DNA of 64,000 bases from Scatophagus argus. Taxonomy: Eukaryota; Chordata; Actinopteri; Scatophagidae. The stretch spans positions 18,749,641-18,813,640 of the forward strand of contig NC_058513.1 of NCBI RefSeq assembly GCF_020382885.2, written 5' to 3'. Position numbers and translations under genes: made by a program. The notes under the pieces are model-generated. The model saw only the letters and a list, made by a program, of their open reading frames with translations. It was not told where the DNA came from and made no database searches. Shown here piece after piece: positions 37,830-47,099 of this stretch; positions within the stretch are counted from its first letter, which is position 1, and each line of letters begins with the position of its first letter.

Positions 37830-38505
37830 TGGTGTGTACTTATTTCCTGATACTTGAATTAGCACAATCTGCCACTACAGGCTGACTTCTACCTGTGAAG
37901 CAAACATGGAACCAGTCAAGTGGACTTAGGGACGATATAATTAGACAAAAAAGCTGAGGAATAATCAGTTAACATTTTAGGCTACGATGAGACTGTTCTC
38001 CCAAGAAGAACAACATATGTGTTTAAGTTCTTATTTTTAGTGAGACCAAAGTCTTCTCTTCACCCAAATCAAGTTGTGTTTGTGCCTATTTTTTCCCTTT
38101 AATTTGGAGGACTTACTGGCTGTGATGTACAGACTGACTCTGCAGTGACGACCTTCAGCTACCCAAAGTCTGTACAGAATTTTGATTTTGCAGAACATGA
38201 AATCAATGTGATAAAACATCTTCAAAGTGTTGCACAGAGTTGTCCATCTGTACTGTAGTATTGATACCATCAGGATTGGTTGCACAGCTCTGTTAAGGAC
38301 GGAGTCTCAAGGAGACTAACTGTTGAAATAAAGTATTAAATAAAAACATGATTGAGATTCAAAAAAAATCTTTTGATACAGAAATCATTTACCAGGTTGA
38401 TCAGTTGTAACATTAGCACCTGCGCTAACTAGCCTCCACTTTCTGAGTGGAACACAAATTCAAACATCAGGATGGGTCGCCCCAGATGCTGATGTCTCAG
38501 TAGTG
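37830..38505. other. intergenic, no gene seen
   Basis: Non-coding sequence between gene C and the next relic; no recognised repeat or coding frame. Confidence 0.5.
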
Positions 38506-38509
38506 ATAA

Positions 38510-39720
38510 AGCTTTTAACTTTGGTACAGTCAGCTTTTAAATCAACAGGAAATAAGGACGTAGCACACAGTGGTAAGCTGAGGTCTCCACTTTATTAAAT
38601 ATTCCGCTCAAGAGAACAGTGAACATATCCAACAGGTGTTTCAGTGTGAGTAAACATCTGACAAAATGCTGTGAGCAGTGGTTCACTGCTAAGAACAGTA
38701 AATTAATAACCTAATGTCACACTTCAGCTACACACCTGAGAAAAATAAAAAGATTCCACTTGGGAAGGAATGAAAATTAACTTTAAATCAATACGCATTT
38801 AGGGCGGCACGGTGATGCAGTGGTTAGCACTGTCACCTCATAGCAAGAGGGTTCCAGGTTCGAATCCCGGTCTGGGCCCTTCTATGTGGAGTTTGCATGT
38901 TCTCCCTGTGCCTGCGTGGGTTTTCTCCGGGTTCTCTGGCTTCCTCCCACAATACCAAGAACATGCACATTAACTGGCTAGTATAAATGGCCCCCTAGGT
39001 GTGAGTGTGAGAGGGTGTGGTTGTCTGTCTTTGTGGGGGTCCAGGAACACCCCAATACTCTATTGAAGCCTCCAGAGGGAATAGGTAATCTTATTTCCTT
39101 ATCATTATGAAAGGTCTTAAGTGTGTTTATATCTTTTGCCGAAAGTCCACGATATATCATTACTTCCAAGTTTGGCCCCTTTTCCTTTTCTTTCAACTCC
39201 CTTGTACTCAGCTTACATACACAGAATCAGAAACAGAAAAACAGAAGAACTATGCTGAGCGTGAGATTTATAGAAGTTAATGTGTAACCGAAGTTTTTTA
39301 ATGCTAATAAAAACACTTACTGGGAATATCACAGTCAACATTTACTACTGACCAGGCCAAATTCTGTGGAACAAACCTTTGTTTGGTTTCCATTTTAAAA
39401 GTTGTTGATTACCTGCTAAACTAACACACCAGTGATATTTTCTCAGATAGGCATGTTGTGTTTCACAAGAATAAAGAAATAAAAAATTGGTTTGGTTGCT
39501 CCTTTGTGTTTCGTATTTGCTAAGATCAAACATAACCTGCTGTTTCTCTTCTTTGTTTTGGCGAGATCGTGGGAAGCTTTTGCATTTTCCTGCCACCTAG
39601 GCTGCCACCTCATCAAGGTCAGGACTCACCTGAGAGCTGAAAACAAAACAAATCTCAGAGTATCCTCCACACCTGCAGCAAGAACCTCTCTGTCCAGCTC
39701 CCACCCAGGAGACAAAGCTT
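38510..39720 (-). pseudogene. decayed A-type SNTX-like gene relic
   Basis: On the minus strand this follows gene A piece by piece. 38510-38765 matches the gene A 3' end including the polyadenylation region, and 39041-39223 matches the middle of the SPRY exon (14180-13981). 39540-39710 matches the thioredoxin-like part of exon 3 weakly, including AGCAAGAACCTCTCTGTCC. Frames are broken by deletions and by a SINE at 38802-39036. Most of the pore domain and the promoter are gone. It cannot encode a protein. Confidence 0.85.
38802..39036 (+). mobile_element. tRNA-derived SINE
   Basis: Starts GGGCGGCACGGTGATGCAG, with an A-box region TGGTTAGCACTG at 38821 and a B box GGTTCGAATCC at 38857-38867. 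It continues with the GTGGAGTTTGCATGTTCTCC body and ends near a GTGTGGTTGTCTGTCTTTG stretch. It interrupts the gene relic. Confidence 0.8.
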
Positions 39721-40344
39721 TCTGTCCTGCGGGAAACACACTGTGAAACTGCTGATTGTTATTGTTTGTAAGACATCATTGAGTTTTATTGGGATTAGGC
39801 AATAAAACTACTTTGTTAGGTGCTTAATTGATGGTTGAGGTTAAAATAGGCCCTTTACCAACATCAGCCACTGGTTTTCTGTCAGCGAGGGTTCTGCAAA
39901 GAGCTTTCCTGCAGAAGAAGCCCTGAAGGCCACTGGACAAGTCGCAGACCTGACTTCAATGAGTCTCACACCGCAACAACAAGCTGTCAACATTAGTGTC
40001 CTCTGGGAAGACTTTGACTGTACCTGCAGCTCATTTGTCTAACTGCTGTTCATCTGTTGACAAATTTATAAAGATGTTTTCTTAATTTGTCTGTGTTTCA
40101 TCTATTTGCATTTGTTTTCTTCAGTCACACTGCATTGACAGCTGGTCACTGCAGCAGCACAGGGAATGAAAGTAGAAGCCAGTCTGAGCGACAGCACAGT
40201 GATAATTGTGTACTTATGGACTTGAAAATAGCTTTTGAATGTGATTGAATAATATGCTTGACGATGCAGTTTTGAAACATTCAAAATAAAAGGCTGCATG
40301 CAAAATGTAACTTGCAAATAGTTTTAATTGTTTAAACTAATTCT
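39721..40344. other. intergenic, no gene seen
   Basis: No coding frame or known repeat recognised. Confidence 0.45.
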
Positions 40345-42000
40345 GACACACACACTACTCACAAAAAGTTAGGGATATCTGACTTTCAGGTGAAATTTCA
40401 TGCTACAGTGATATTATTTCATGAACATAGGGCATTTAAGTAGAAGCATGCAACAGTGGTGGGTATACCACAGCAAGAAATGTCAATGTCCCAATATCTT
40501 GTCCTGTGTCCTCAACATTAATTACAGCTTGACAACGACGTGCCATGCTGTTTACAAGTCAACTTATTGTCTGCTGAGACATGACGTTCCCCTCTTCTTG
40601 AAGGCCTGCCCTCAGGTCATTGAGGTTCTGGGGTGCAGGGTTACGACCCACAACACAACAACTCAGCTGCTCCCATCGGTTTTCAGCCGTTCCTCGATGA
40701 TGTAACCTCGATGAACTGGTGCACTGTCATCCATGAAGATGAAATCAGTCCTGTGTTGCTCATCTCAAAGCAAAGTCCTCTACTTTCTGAGGTGGCTGAG
40801 GTCCTTCAACATCTGCAGGACGATGCTGAGGATGTTCTATGAGTCTGTGGTGTCCAGTGCCATCACATATGCTGCTGTCTGCTGGGGCAGCTGCCTGAGG
40901 GTGAGGGACACCAACAGACTCAACAGAATCATTAAGAAGGCCGCCATGTTGTGGGAGAGGAACTGGACTCTCTGACAGTGGTGTCTGAGAGGAGGATGTT
41001 GTCCAAAATAAGGACTATACTGGACTTTCCCTCTCACCCTCTCCACAATGTGCTGATCGGCTACAGGAGCTCGTTCAGCCACAGACTCATACTGCCACGA
41101 TGCACCACAGAGCGACACAGGAAATCATTCCTGCCTGTCGCCATCAAACTGTTAAACTCAGCACTGTGACGGACACACTCACTTATATATACAATGTATA
41201 TATATTTTTTTTTTTTTTTTACACATGTACATACCTGTATTTTTAAATTTTCTTAAAAAATTTGAACACATTGTAAATACTTGTACTTTGAGATTTTAGT
41301 TTTTGTTTATCCTATCTTTATACTCTTCACTTTTCACCTTTCTTGGTCAGGAATACTGCATGTGCAATGTCTGTAACAATAAGAATTTCCCTCCAGGGAT
41401 AAATAAAGGAATTTCTGATTCTGATTCTGAGTATGGCTGTTCTGTATTGACAAGACACATCTGCCCAGAATGTGACACCACCACCTCCAAAGGCTCGACT
41501 GGTGATAACAGTGGCTGATGCATAGTGCTCTCCTCGATGTCTCCAATAGCATTGGCGGCCATCATTTCTGCTCAATGTGAATCGAATTTCATCAGAGGAC
41601 AGCCCTCAGTGCTGAGGCCCACTGGTTCCTCGTCCAGCGCAAATGCTCCCTCGCCCATGCAAGACAATGATACCTGTGACTTAAGGTGTGATCAACTACC
41701 CTTGTAGGTCGTCTAGCAACCATGCTGATGTAAGCAGATTTGAATGGTGCCTCTCATCTCACTTAAACGTGCCTGGAGTTGAGTGGCATTCATCATCCGG
41801 TTCCACAGGACACTGTTCACAATGAAACGTCATCAGCATGGGATGTGGCCAAAGGACGTCCACTTCTATGCCCTCCTGTGTCTCTTCCAGTCTCTCTGTG
41901 TCTTAGTTGAAACCTGCTGACGACACCCTGTGACACTCTCTGAGAACGTCCCGTTTGAAACCTCGCCATGTCCAGGTACTGTTGATCAGTTGTTAGGTGT
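40345..42000 (-). mobile_element. dead Tc1/mariner transposon, split by a LINE
   Basis: Minus-strand frames encode Tc1-type transposase pieces: DEIRFTLSRNDGRQCYWR and FGGGGVTFW (41600-41440), and FMDDSAPVHRG (about 40737-40700) around the second catalytic Asp. The element's end near 40345 starts TACTCACAAAAAGTTAGGG, a word typical of Tc1 termini. Frameshifts and a LINE at about 40746-41435 break the gene between these motifs. Confidence 0.7.
40746..41435 (+). mobile_element. 5'-truncated LINE inserted in the Tc1 element
   Basis: Frames encode the C-terminal end of a LINE reverse transcriptase, including ITYAAVCWGSCLRVRDTNRL and RLILPRCTTERHRKSFLPVA. The element ends with CTCCAGGGATAAATAAAG and then repeated TTCTGA units. 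Tc1 sequence resumes directly after this tail. This gives the order of events: Tc1 first, LINE second. Confidence 0.75.
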
Positions 42001-42039
42001 GAACAGCATGATGAAGAGGACTGTCCCTGAACCAGAACA

Positions 42040-42760
42040 TTTAGTGGTTGATTCGTGGATCAGACACTTGTGATTTTTGCAGTTAATCACCTTGTTCGAG
42101 AACTGAGAAAAGAATATTCAGTCTCCAAAACTGCACTGGCAATCAAGTTGGCCGTTGCATCCGAGATGTGCATGAGTTCAAAGAAACATTCACGCACATC
42201 ATGGTTCATGTCAATGTATCTCAGAACGAGCGTCAGCCGAGTCTGTGTAGAGACGTCTGTGGTCTCATCAGCTTGAATTGCAACAAACTTAGCTGCGTTC
42301 ACTTCCTCTGCGTTCCCTGATGACAGTTAACATGCAGTCCAAAAGCTCATTTTGTATGGTCTTTGAAGTGCCCTTGAAGATGGAGGCAGACCTTGTCTAG
42401 CGATGCCACAAAGTCCAGTAGTCCACAAAAAACCTCTGGGTTGCTGGAACACTCACTTTCATCCTTGGCTTGTAAGGTTAACTCGAACACGCCCCAAAAC
42501 TTCACACAATCGATAAGACGGGTTAGAATGTAGCAGTTCTTGCTAACTTCCTCGTTGTGACAGCGCACAGCCAGCCTGTAGCTCTCATCCAACTGTGTGG
42601 CAATGTTGACCCTTCCAAAGGCTGACAGTTTAAGGCAGCTGTCCATATGCATCTTTGACAACTTGTGCTTTTTCACCTTCTCTGACAGATGATGCATGTC
42701 GGTGACACCTGTAGTTGTCCATTCACTGTCCATGCCGGTCCTACATCAGGGTGAAACACA
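42040..42760 (-). mobile_element. degenerate hAT-type transposase relic
   Basis: A 128-codon minus-strand frame (42733-42347) with VKKHKLSKMHMDSCLKLS and a second one (42302-42087) with FVAIQADETTDVSTQTRL resemble the zinc-finger and DUF4371 regions of hAT-derived proteins (the ADETTDVS word is characteristic). The two pieces are out of frame with each other and the C-terminal dimerisation region is absent. Confidence 0.6.
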
Positions 42761-43165
42761 ACGCAGGGGTAGCAAAACAATGTGTTAGCTGCTTCACAGC
42801 CTGCTATCCATGTTTTCCGGTCATACCAGCTATGCGAAAAACCCTGATTATATGTATGTCAAACTTCCCTTGATTTGAGTAGCATCAAGGAATCAATTCA
42901 AGAAATGGAAATAAAGTAACATTCATGTATCATATAAATTATTAATGTAATAATTGTTAAACTTACCCGTCTGAGTAAATCTCTTTGCCTATCTGATGCC
43001 TATCTGTCAAATCTCTTCTGTTACTGTGCAATCACAGGCTTACACATTAACTTTTAAAACACTGATAACTTATCAAATATTGGTTTCAGAGGAACTCTGT
43101 AATCACAGTGAAGTTGTTTTTTGTTCAAGTTGCCTTTATTTCTGTGGAAAAATATGTGATCAACT
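42761..43165. other. intergenic, no gene seen
   Basis: AT-rich sequence with no recognised coding frame or repeat. Confidence 0.45.
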
Positions 43166-43169
43166 CTTA

Positions 43170-43360
43170 TCATCCATCAGATGATTTCACCTGCATCCAG
43201 ATTTTGCAAACAACCACCTCTTTGTGTCTGAGTGAAACAACATATGGAGCATGTCAGCCATATTCTCATCACCCACAGAAGTTTGATGCACAGCACATCT
43301 TCAGGTGTTTGCCTTGTTTCAGACAGCCAGTCTAGAGACAATTCTTATATGAAAGGTATG
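43170..43360 (+). pseudogene. PRY-SPRY exon relic 1 (D/F-type)
   Basis: Aligns by eye with the start of the SPRY exon of gene D (45130-45420). It has a CATCAG-ATG acceptor context at about 43178, the GCAAACAACC stretch, ACATATGGAGCATG and TCAGGTGTTTGCC, then AGACAGCCAGTCTAG. Small insertions and deletions and a stop break the frame, and the second half of the exon is missing. Confidence 0.75.
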
Positions 43361-43456
43361 CAGGTATATGCCAGTATCTGTAGTGGAGGCAGATATTATC
43401 ATTCCTTAACAGTTCGTAACATTTGGACTGTATGTCTGGATGGTTTGCATTGCACA

Positions 43457-43457
<1 letters not shown>

Positions 43458-43523
<66 letters not shown>

Positions 43524-43570
43524 CCTACCTACCTACCTACCTACCTACCTACCTACCTACCTACCCATCC
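43458..43570. repeat. (CTAT)n followed by (CTAC)n microsatellite
   Basis: About 16 CTAT units run directly into about 11 CTAC units. Open frames across it encode only Tyr/Leu/Ser/Ile or Tyr/Leu/Pro/Thr repeats. Confidence 0.95.
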
Positions 43571-44104
43571 ATGAATCCATCTATCCATCTATCTATCTGT
43601 CTTCCCAACCTGAGAGGTGACATTCTATGTCTCAACTTTATTACAAATGTGGTGTGGAGGTTTGGGATTGGTTTTGAGTGCTACTCAAAACAACGATTAC
43701 CTTTCTTTGGTATCTTGTGTGTGTATTTGGTTGATGATTTAACATGTGATTTGTGACTGTGTGTATGTGCTTAGCTTATTATGAGCTTAAAGTTGCAGTG
43801 GTTGCTCTTATAATGGAATATCAGAACTTATTTCCACCAAAAGAAGCCATGCCTCTTGGGAATTTAACACTAGTCAGTGCCAGGAGTTATCTGGTTGTGG
43901 ATAAAATGAATATATGGTTACGTACATTACGTATATGCTTTAACGTAACATCCAACCATCATCCAACTCTCCACTCCCTGGGTAACGGTCATCCACCTGC
44001 TGACACACTGATTTACACTGAGTTAACCAGTTCTTAAGTTATTGTATGTTAGTTATTAAACTTGTAGACATTTCTGTGTAAACTGTGTGTTTCCTGGTTT
44101 TGTC

Positions 44105-44255
44105 ATGATCCAGACACTGCAAACTACCTCCTCACTCTGTCTGAGGAAAGCAGCATATGGGTCCATATCAGTCTTATGCTGAGTGCGAGTCACCCCCGCA
44201 TGTTTCAGACCAAATTCACTGAGCGGATTTACTCATGCTTTTAGGTTGAAAAAAG
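44105..44255 (+). pseudogene. PRY-SPRY exon relic 2 (internal deletion)
   Basis: Starts with GATCCAGACACTGCAAAC and CTCACTCTGTCTGAGG as in the PRY part of gene D. It then jumps to CAGACCAAATTCACTGAGC and TCATGCTTTTAG, the end of the SPRY exon. The central SPRY core, including the WEVEW region, is deleted. It lies 0.4 kb upstream of gene D. Confidence 0.8.
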
Positions 44256-44680
44256 TCTGAATTATGTGGCCCTGGATCTGTAACAGCAATGACAACCAAT
44301 GTTGAGATCAATATGGTTTATTCATATTATCTATAATTTAAGAAACAAACAAACAAACCTTTGTTTTCTCTTGGCTGTGGAATGACTGCCTTCATCACCC
44401 TGCTCTCAATAAAACAATGCTTGAAACATAAAGCAAAGCAGCAAATAAACAGCCTTTGGTTTTGTGCAAATTTGTCATTTTACATTCTATGTTAAAACTG
44501 TCATTCTATTTTGTTTCCTTGAAGCCTCTCCTATGTTACTGTGACATCTTGGGAACAAGGTGTGCTTATTTACCTTTTGAAACACTGGAAGCAAGTCAAG
44601 TATTAAACTCTGACTCATTCACTGAAACGGTTACCTGTTACACTACATAGTGGTTGTTGTTATGTCCGGAGGCATGCCAT

Positions 44681-44789
44681 GGGAGGATATAAATAATGTT
44701 GCAGCATCACAGAACAATCAGACTGGAAGCTTCAGTTGGAAGTCAAGAGGACTCGCACTAAACTCAGCTGATCATCACACCTTCACCAG
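44681..44789 (+). promoter_or_regulatory. gene D promoter with deleted spacer, and 5'UTR exon
   Basis: GGGAGGA (44681-44687) is fused directly to TATAAATAA (44688-44696). In gene F the same two elements are 34 bp apart start to start, so about 27 bp have been deleted here. Exon 1 starts near 44717, contains CTTCAGTTGGAAGTCAAG and ends at 44789 before GTGAGG. Confidence 0.7.
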
Positions 44790-44879
44790 GTGAGGAAAGT
44801 CCTCCTGATGAAGACAGTGTACATGAAGTGCTGAAGGCTGTGTGTTCACTTACCTTACATTTCTGAACAGGTTGGAGAA

Positions 44880-45701
44880 ATGGCCTCAAAGACCAAAGCA
44901 CCTGCTGATGTTCAGAAAAGTGATCTGATGGCATGTAAGTCTTGACTCCACTACTCTCTTGTTTCAAAGATATTTCTAAATATATGTGCCTGTCACAGCT
45001 CTGCTAGCAGGAACTTTAAAAACCATGATATGAAGACAAGAAAACGTGTCCATGCTTTTTGAGTCATAATACAGCTTATTAATGACTAATGGCCATCAGA
45101 ATGAGTACTAACACATTTTGTTTTGCTCTCTCCATCAGATGCCTGTGATCTCACGCTGGATCCAGACACTGCAAACAACCGCCTCACTCTGTCTGAGGGA
45201 AACAGAAAGGCAACATATGGAGCATGGCAGTCATATCCTGATCGCCTAGAGAGGTTTGCTGCAAATCCTCAGGTGTTTTCTAGAGACAGCCTGAAGGAGA
45301 GCTCTTACTGGGAGGTAGAATGGAGCACCAGTCCTGATGAATCTGTTTATGTAGGGGTCGCATACGGTGAGATTGACAGAAAATCAACAAGCTCAGACAG
45401 CCAGTTTGGAAACAATTCCATCTCGTGGTGCTTTGGCCAATATGCTGCACCTGGTTCACCACAACCCGTACTCAAAGCATGGCACAATGGTCAGGTGTGG
45501 GAGGGTCCTTTTCCCTGTGGTGGCTGTGAAAGGGTTGGGGTGTTACTGAACTATGATGCTGGCACTCTGTCCTTCTACAATGTCTCCTTTGGTGACCCGA
45601 CTCACCTCTACACCTTTCAGACCAAGTTCACTGAGCCTGTGTACCCATGCTTCTGGGTTGGAAAATGTGGCAATTACTTAGTCGTGACAGAATTCATATA
45701 A
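44880..45701 (+). CDS. SPRY-only SNTX-derived protein, gene D
   Basis: Coding exons: 44880-44934 (55 nt) and 45139-45701, joined in phase 1; product 205 residues. The first 18 residues (MASKTKAPADVQKSDLMA) come from a shortened exon 2; the rest is a PRY-SPRY (B30.2) domain with LTLDPDTANN, SSYWEVEW, GVLLNYDAGTLSFYNV and FTEPVYPCFW. The exon with the MACPF, FAT and thioredoxin-like domains is absent. The intron contains GCCTGTCACAGCTCTGCT, which also occurs in intron 2 of gene B, while its 3' end is like the intron before the SPRY exon, so exon 3 was lost by an intron-to-intron deletion. The reading frame, splice sites and promoter elements are kept. It is probably a soluble cytosolic SPRY protein; the binding partner is unknown. 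Confidence 0.82.
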
Positions 45702-45737
45702 GAGTAGCAACTTTAGAGTCATTGTAGCTTTAACATG

Positions 45738-45867
45738 AAAATTCAATCGAATGCAACTGGACTTACTTATTTGTATAAGTAATAGTAAATAACTAAGTCC
45801 AGTTGCATTCGATTGAATTTCCTTGAGATAACCATGACCTGGATGAATGAGAATATTCACAGGCTTC
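45738..45867. mobile_element. 130-bp insertion with hairpin and 13-bp target duplication
   Basis: Gene F has an uninterrupted site at 55143-55155, whereas gene D has 130 extra bases flanked by direct copies of TAGCTTTAACATG (45725-45737 and 45868-45880). The insert holds a near-perfect inverted repeat, ATTCAATCGAATGCAACTGG against CCAGTTGCATTCGATTGAAT, about 30 bases apart. It continues with a GATAACCATGACCTGGATGA stretch. It is a short non-autonomous element; the family name is not certain. Confidence 0.8.
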
Positions 45868-46179
45868 TAGCTTTAACATGCTTCACCAATTAAACAATGT
45901 ATTAAATAAATCCCAGGGGGACCAGGATTCTTGATTAGAATTCGTGTTGATTTGATGCGCAGCCTTCATTACAAACCAGTTTGTGATTCACAGCTTCTCA
46001 ATCAGTTTTCACTGTTTGGCACATCACAGATATGTTTTCAGTTGTAACTTTCTGTTGTAATTCTTGATTTGCTCAGCTGTTTGTACTGAAGTTCTGTGGA
46101 TAAAGTGCATATCGTTTCAATACCTGTCACACTGAAACACCTGTTGGATATGTTCACTGTCCTCCTCAGCAGAATATTC

Positions 46180-46185
46180 AATAAA
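46180..46185 (+). terminator. polyadenylation signal of gene D
   Basis: AATAAA in TTCAATAAAGTGGAGACCTG, same context as the long genes, about 480 bases after the stop. Confidence 0.75.
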
Positions 46186-46199
46186 GTGGAGACCTGAGT

Positions 46200-46800
46200 T
46201 CAACACTGTATGCTTTCTTTTACTGTAGTTTCAAATGTTGACTGTGCCAAAGTTATCAGTTTTCTTCACAGTATAATACCAATAAATGAAACTGATATGC
46301 TGTGAACTCTTACATGATCAGTCAGTCACTTTGTGAAAAGACTGACTTCATCTTTCTGCTGAAGGCTTTTTGCACGAACAACATCATCATGTCATCTGAA
46401 AAAATGTCTGAAACCTAGAAAAAGAAAAAGCATAAAACATATGAAAAAGTTGATTCCAACTAATAAAGTTCCATGTGTGGTGATCAACCTTTCAAGTGGT
46501 CAATAAAAGGCATTATTGATTTGCCATTTAGTATTCTTGTTACCTGCCTAAAATAAACAAATAAAACGTTCAGTAGTTTTCAAGATGGACTGTCCACTGA
46601 CTGACTGAGTCCAAATGTCTCTTGGATGTATTTACTGCCTGTTAGCCGTGGGGGATATGAATATGGCTCTGCTCATTACTGTCCAGACATGCAACATCTT
46701 TGCATGTTAATTCACAGGAGTTTAAAAACATAATTATCAGGCAATCAAATATTACTAAAATGAAAATCAGCTGTGGGAAAATCCTTGCTGTGGTACAGGT
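46200..46800. other. D 3' flank and gene E upstream region
   Basis: The first ~360 bases repeat downstream of gene F. From about 46640 the sequence matches, in reverse orientation, the upstream part of the orphan promoter at 28.6-28.8 kb. No gene seen. Confidence 0.6.
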
Positions 46801-46826
46801 TCCAGGTGAGCTGGAGGCGTGTCAGA

Positions 46827-46944
46827 GGGAGGAGTCAGCAGGCTATCTGGAGGATATAAGTAATCACACAGCATCACACACCATCAGACTGGAAACTCCA
46901 GTTAGAAGTCAAGACAACACAGTTGATCTGCACAACTTCATCAG
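46827..46944 (+). promoter_or_regulatory. gene E core promoter and 5'UTR exon
   Basis: GGGAGGAG at 46827-46834 and TATAAG at 46855-46860, 28 bp apart instead of 34. Exon 1 should start near 46886 and ends at 46944 (CATCAG before GTGAGG). It contains ACTCCAGTTAGAAGTCAAG. Confidence 0.75.
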
Positions 46945-47099
46945 GTGAGGACAGACTGGGTGGACACATGGACTTTTACTGTCCCCAGTCTATGTAATAC
47001 TGTTAGATTACTGTCTTTCCTAACGAGGACATCTTTCACTTACCTGTCTGCACTGTCTCTTTGACAAATGCTGTTGATCTTTGCCAACAGGTTGAAGTC

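Larger units (their letters stand above)
44680..46560 (+). repeat. D-type tandem unit (partner 53930-55850)
   Basis: The whole unit, from the promoter through gene D to about 350 bases past its polyadenylation signal, matches the gene F unit at 53930-55850. Differences are few substitutions, the promoter deletion, length changes in the introns and one 130-bp insertion in the D 3'UTR. Confidence 0.85.

Noticed and set aside
43232-43756. 174-codon frame over the (CTAT)n/(CTAC)n array
   Set aside because: It fuses a broken SPRY relic, a microsatellite and unrelated sequence; not a gene.
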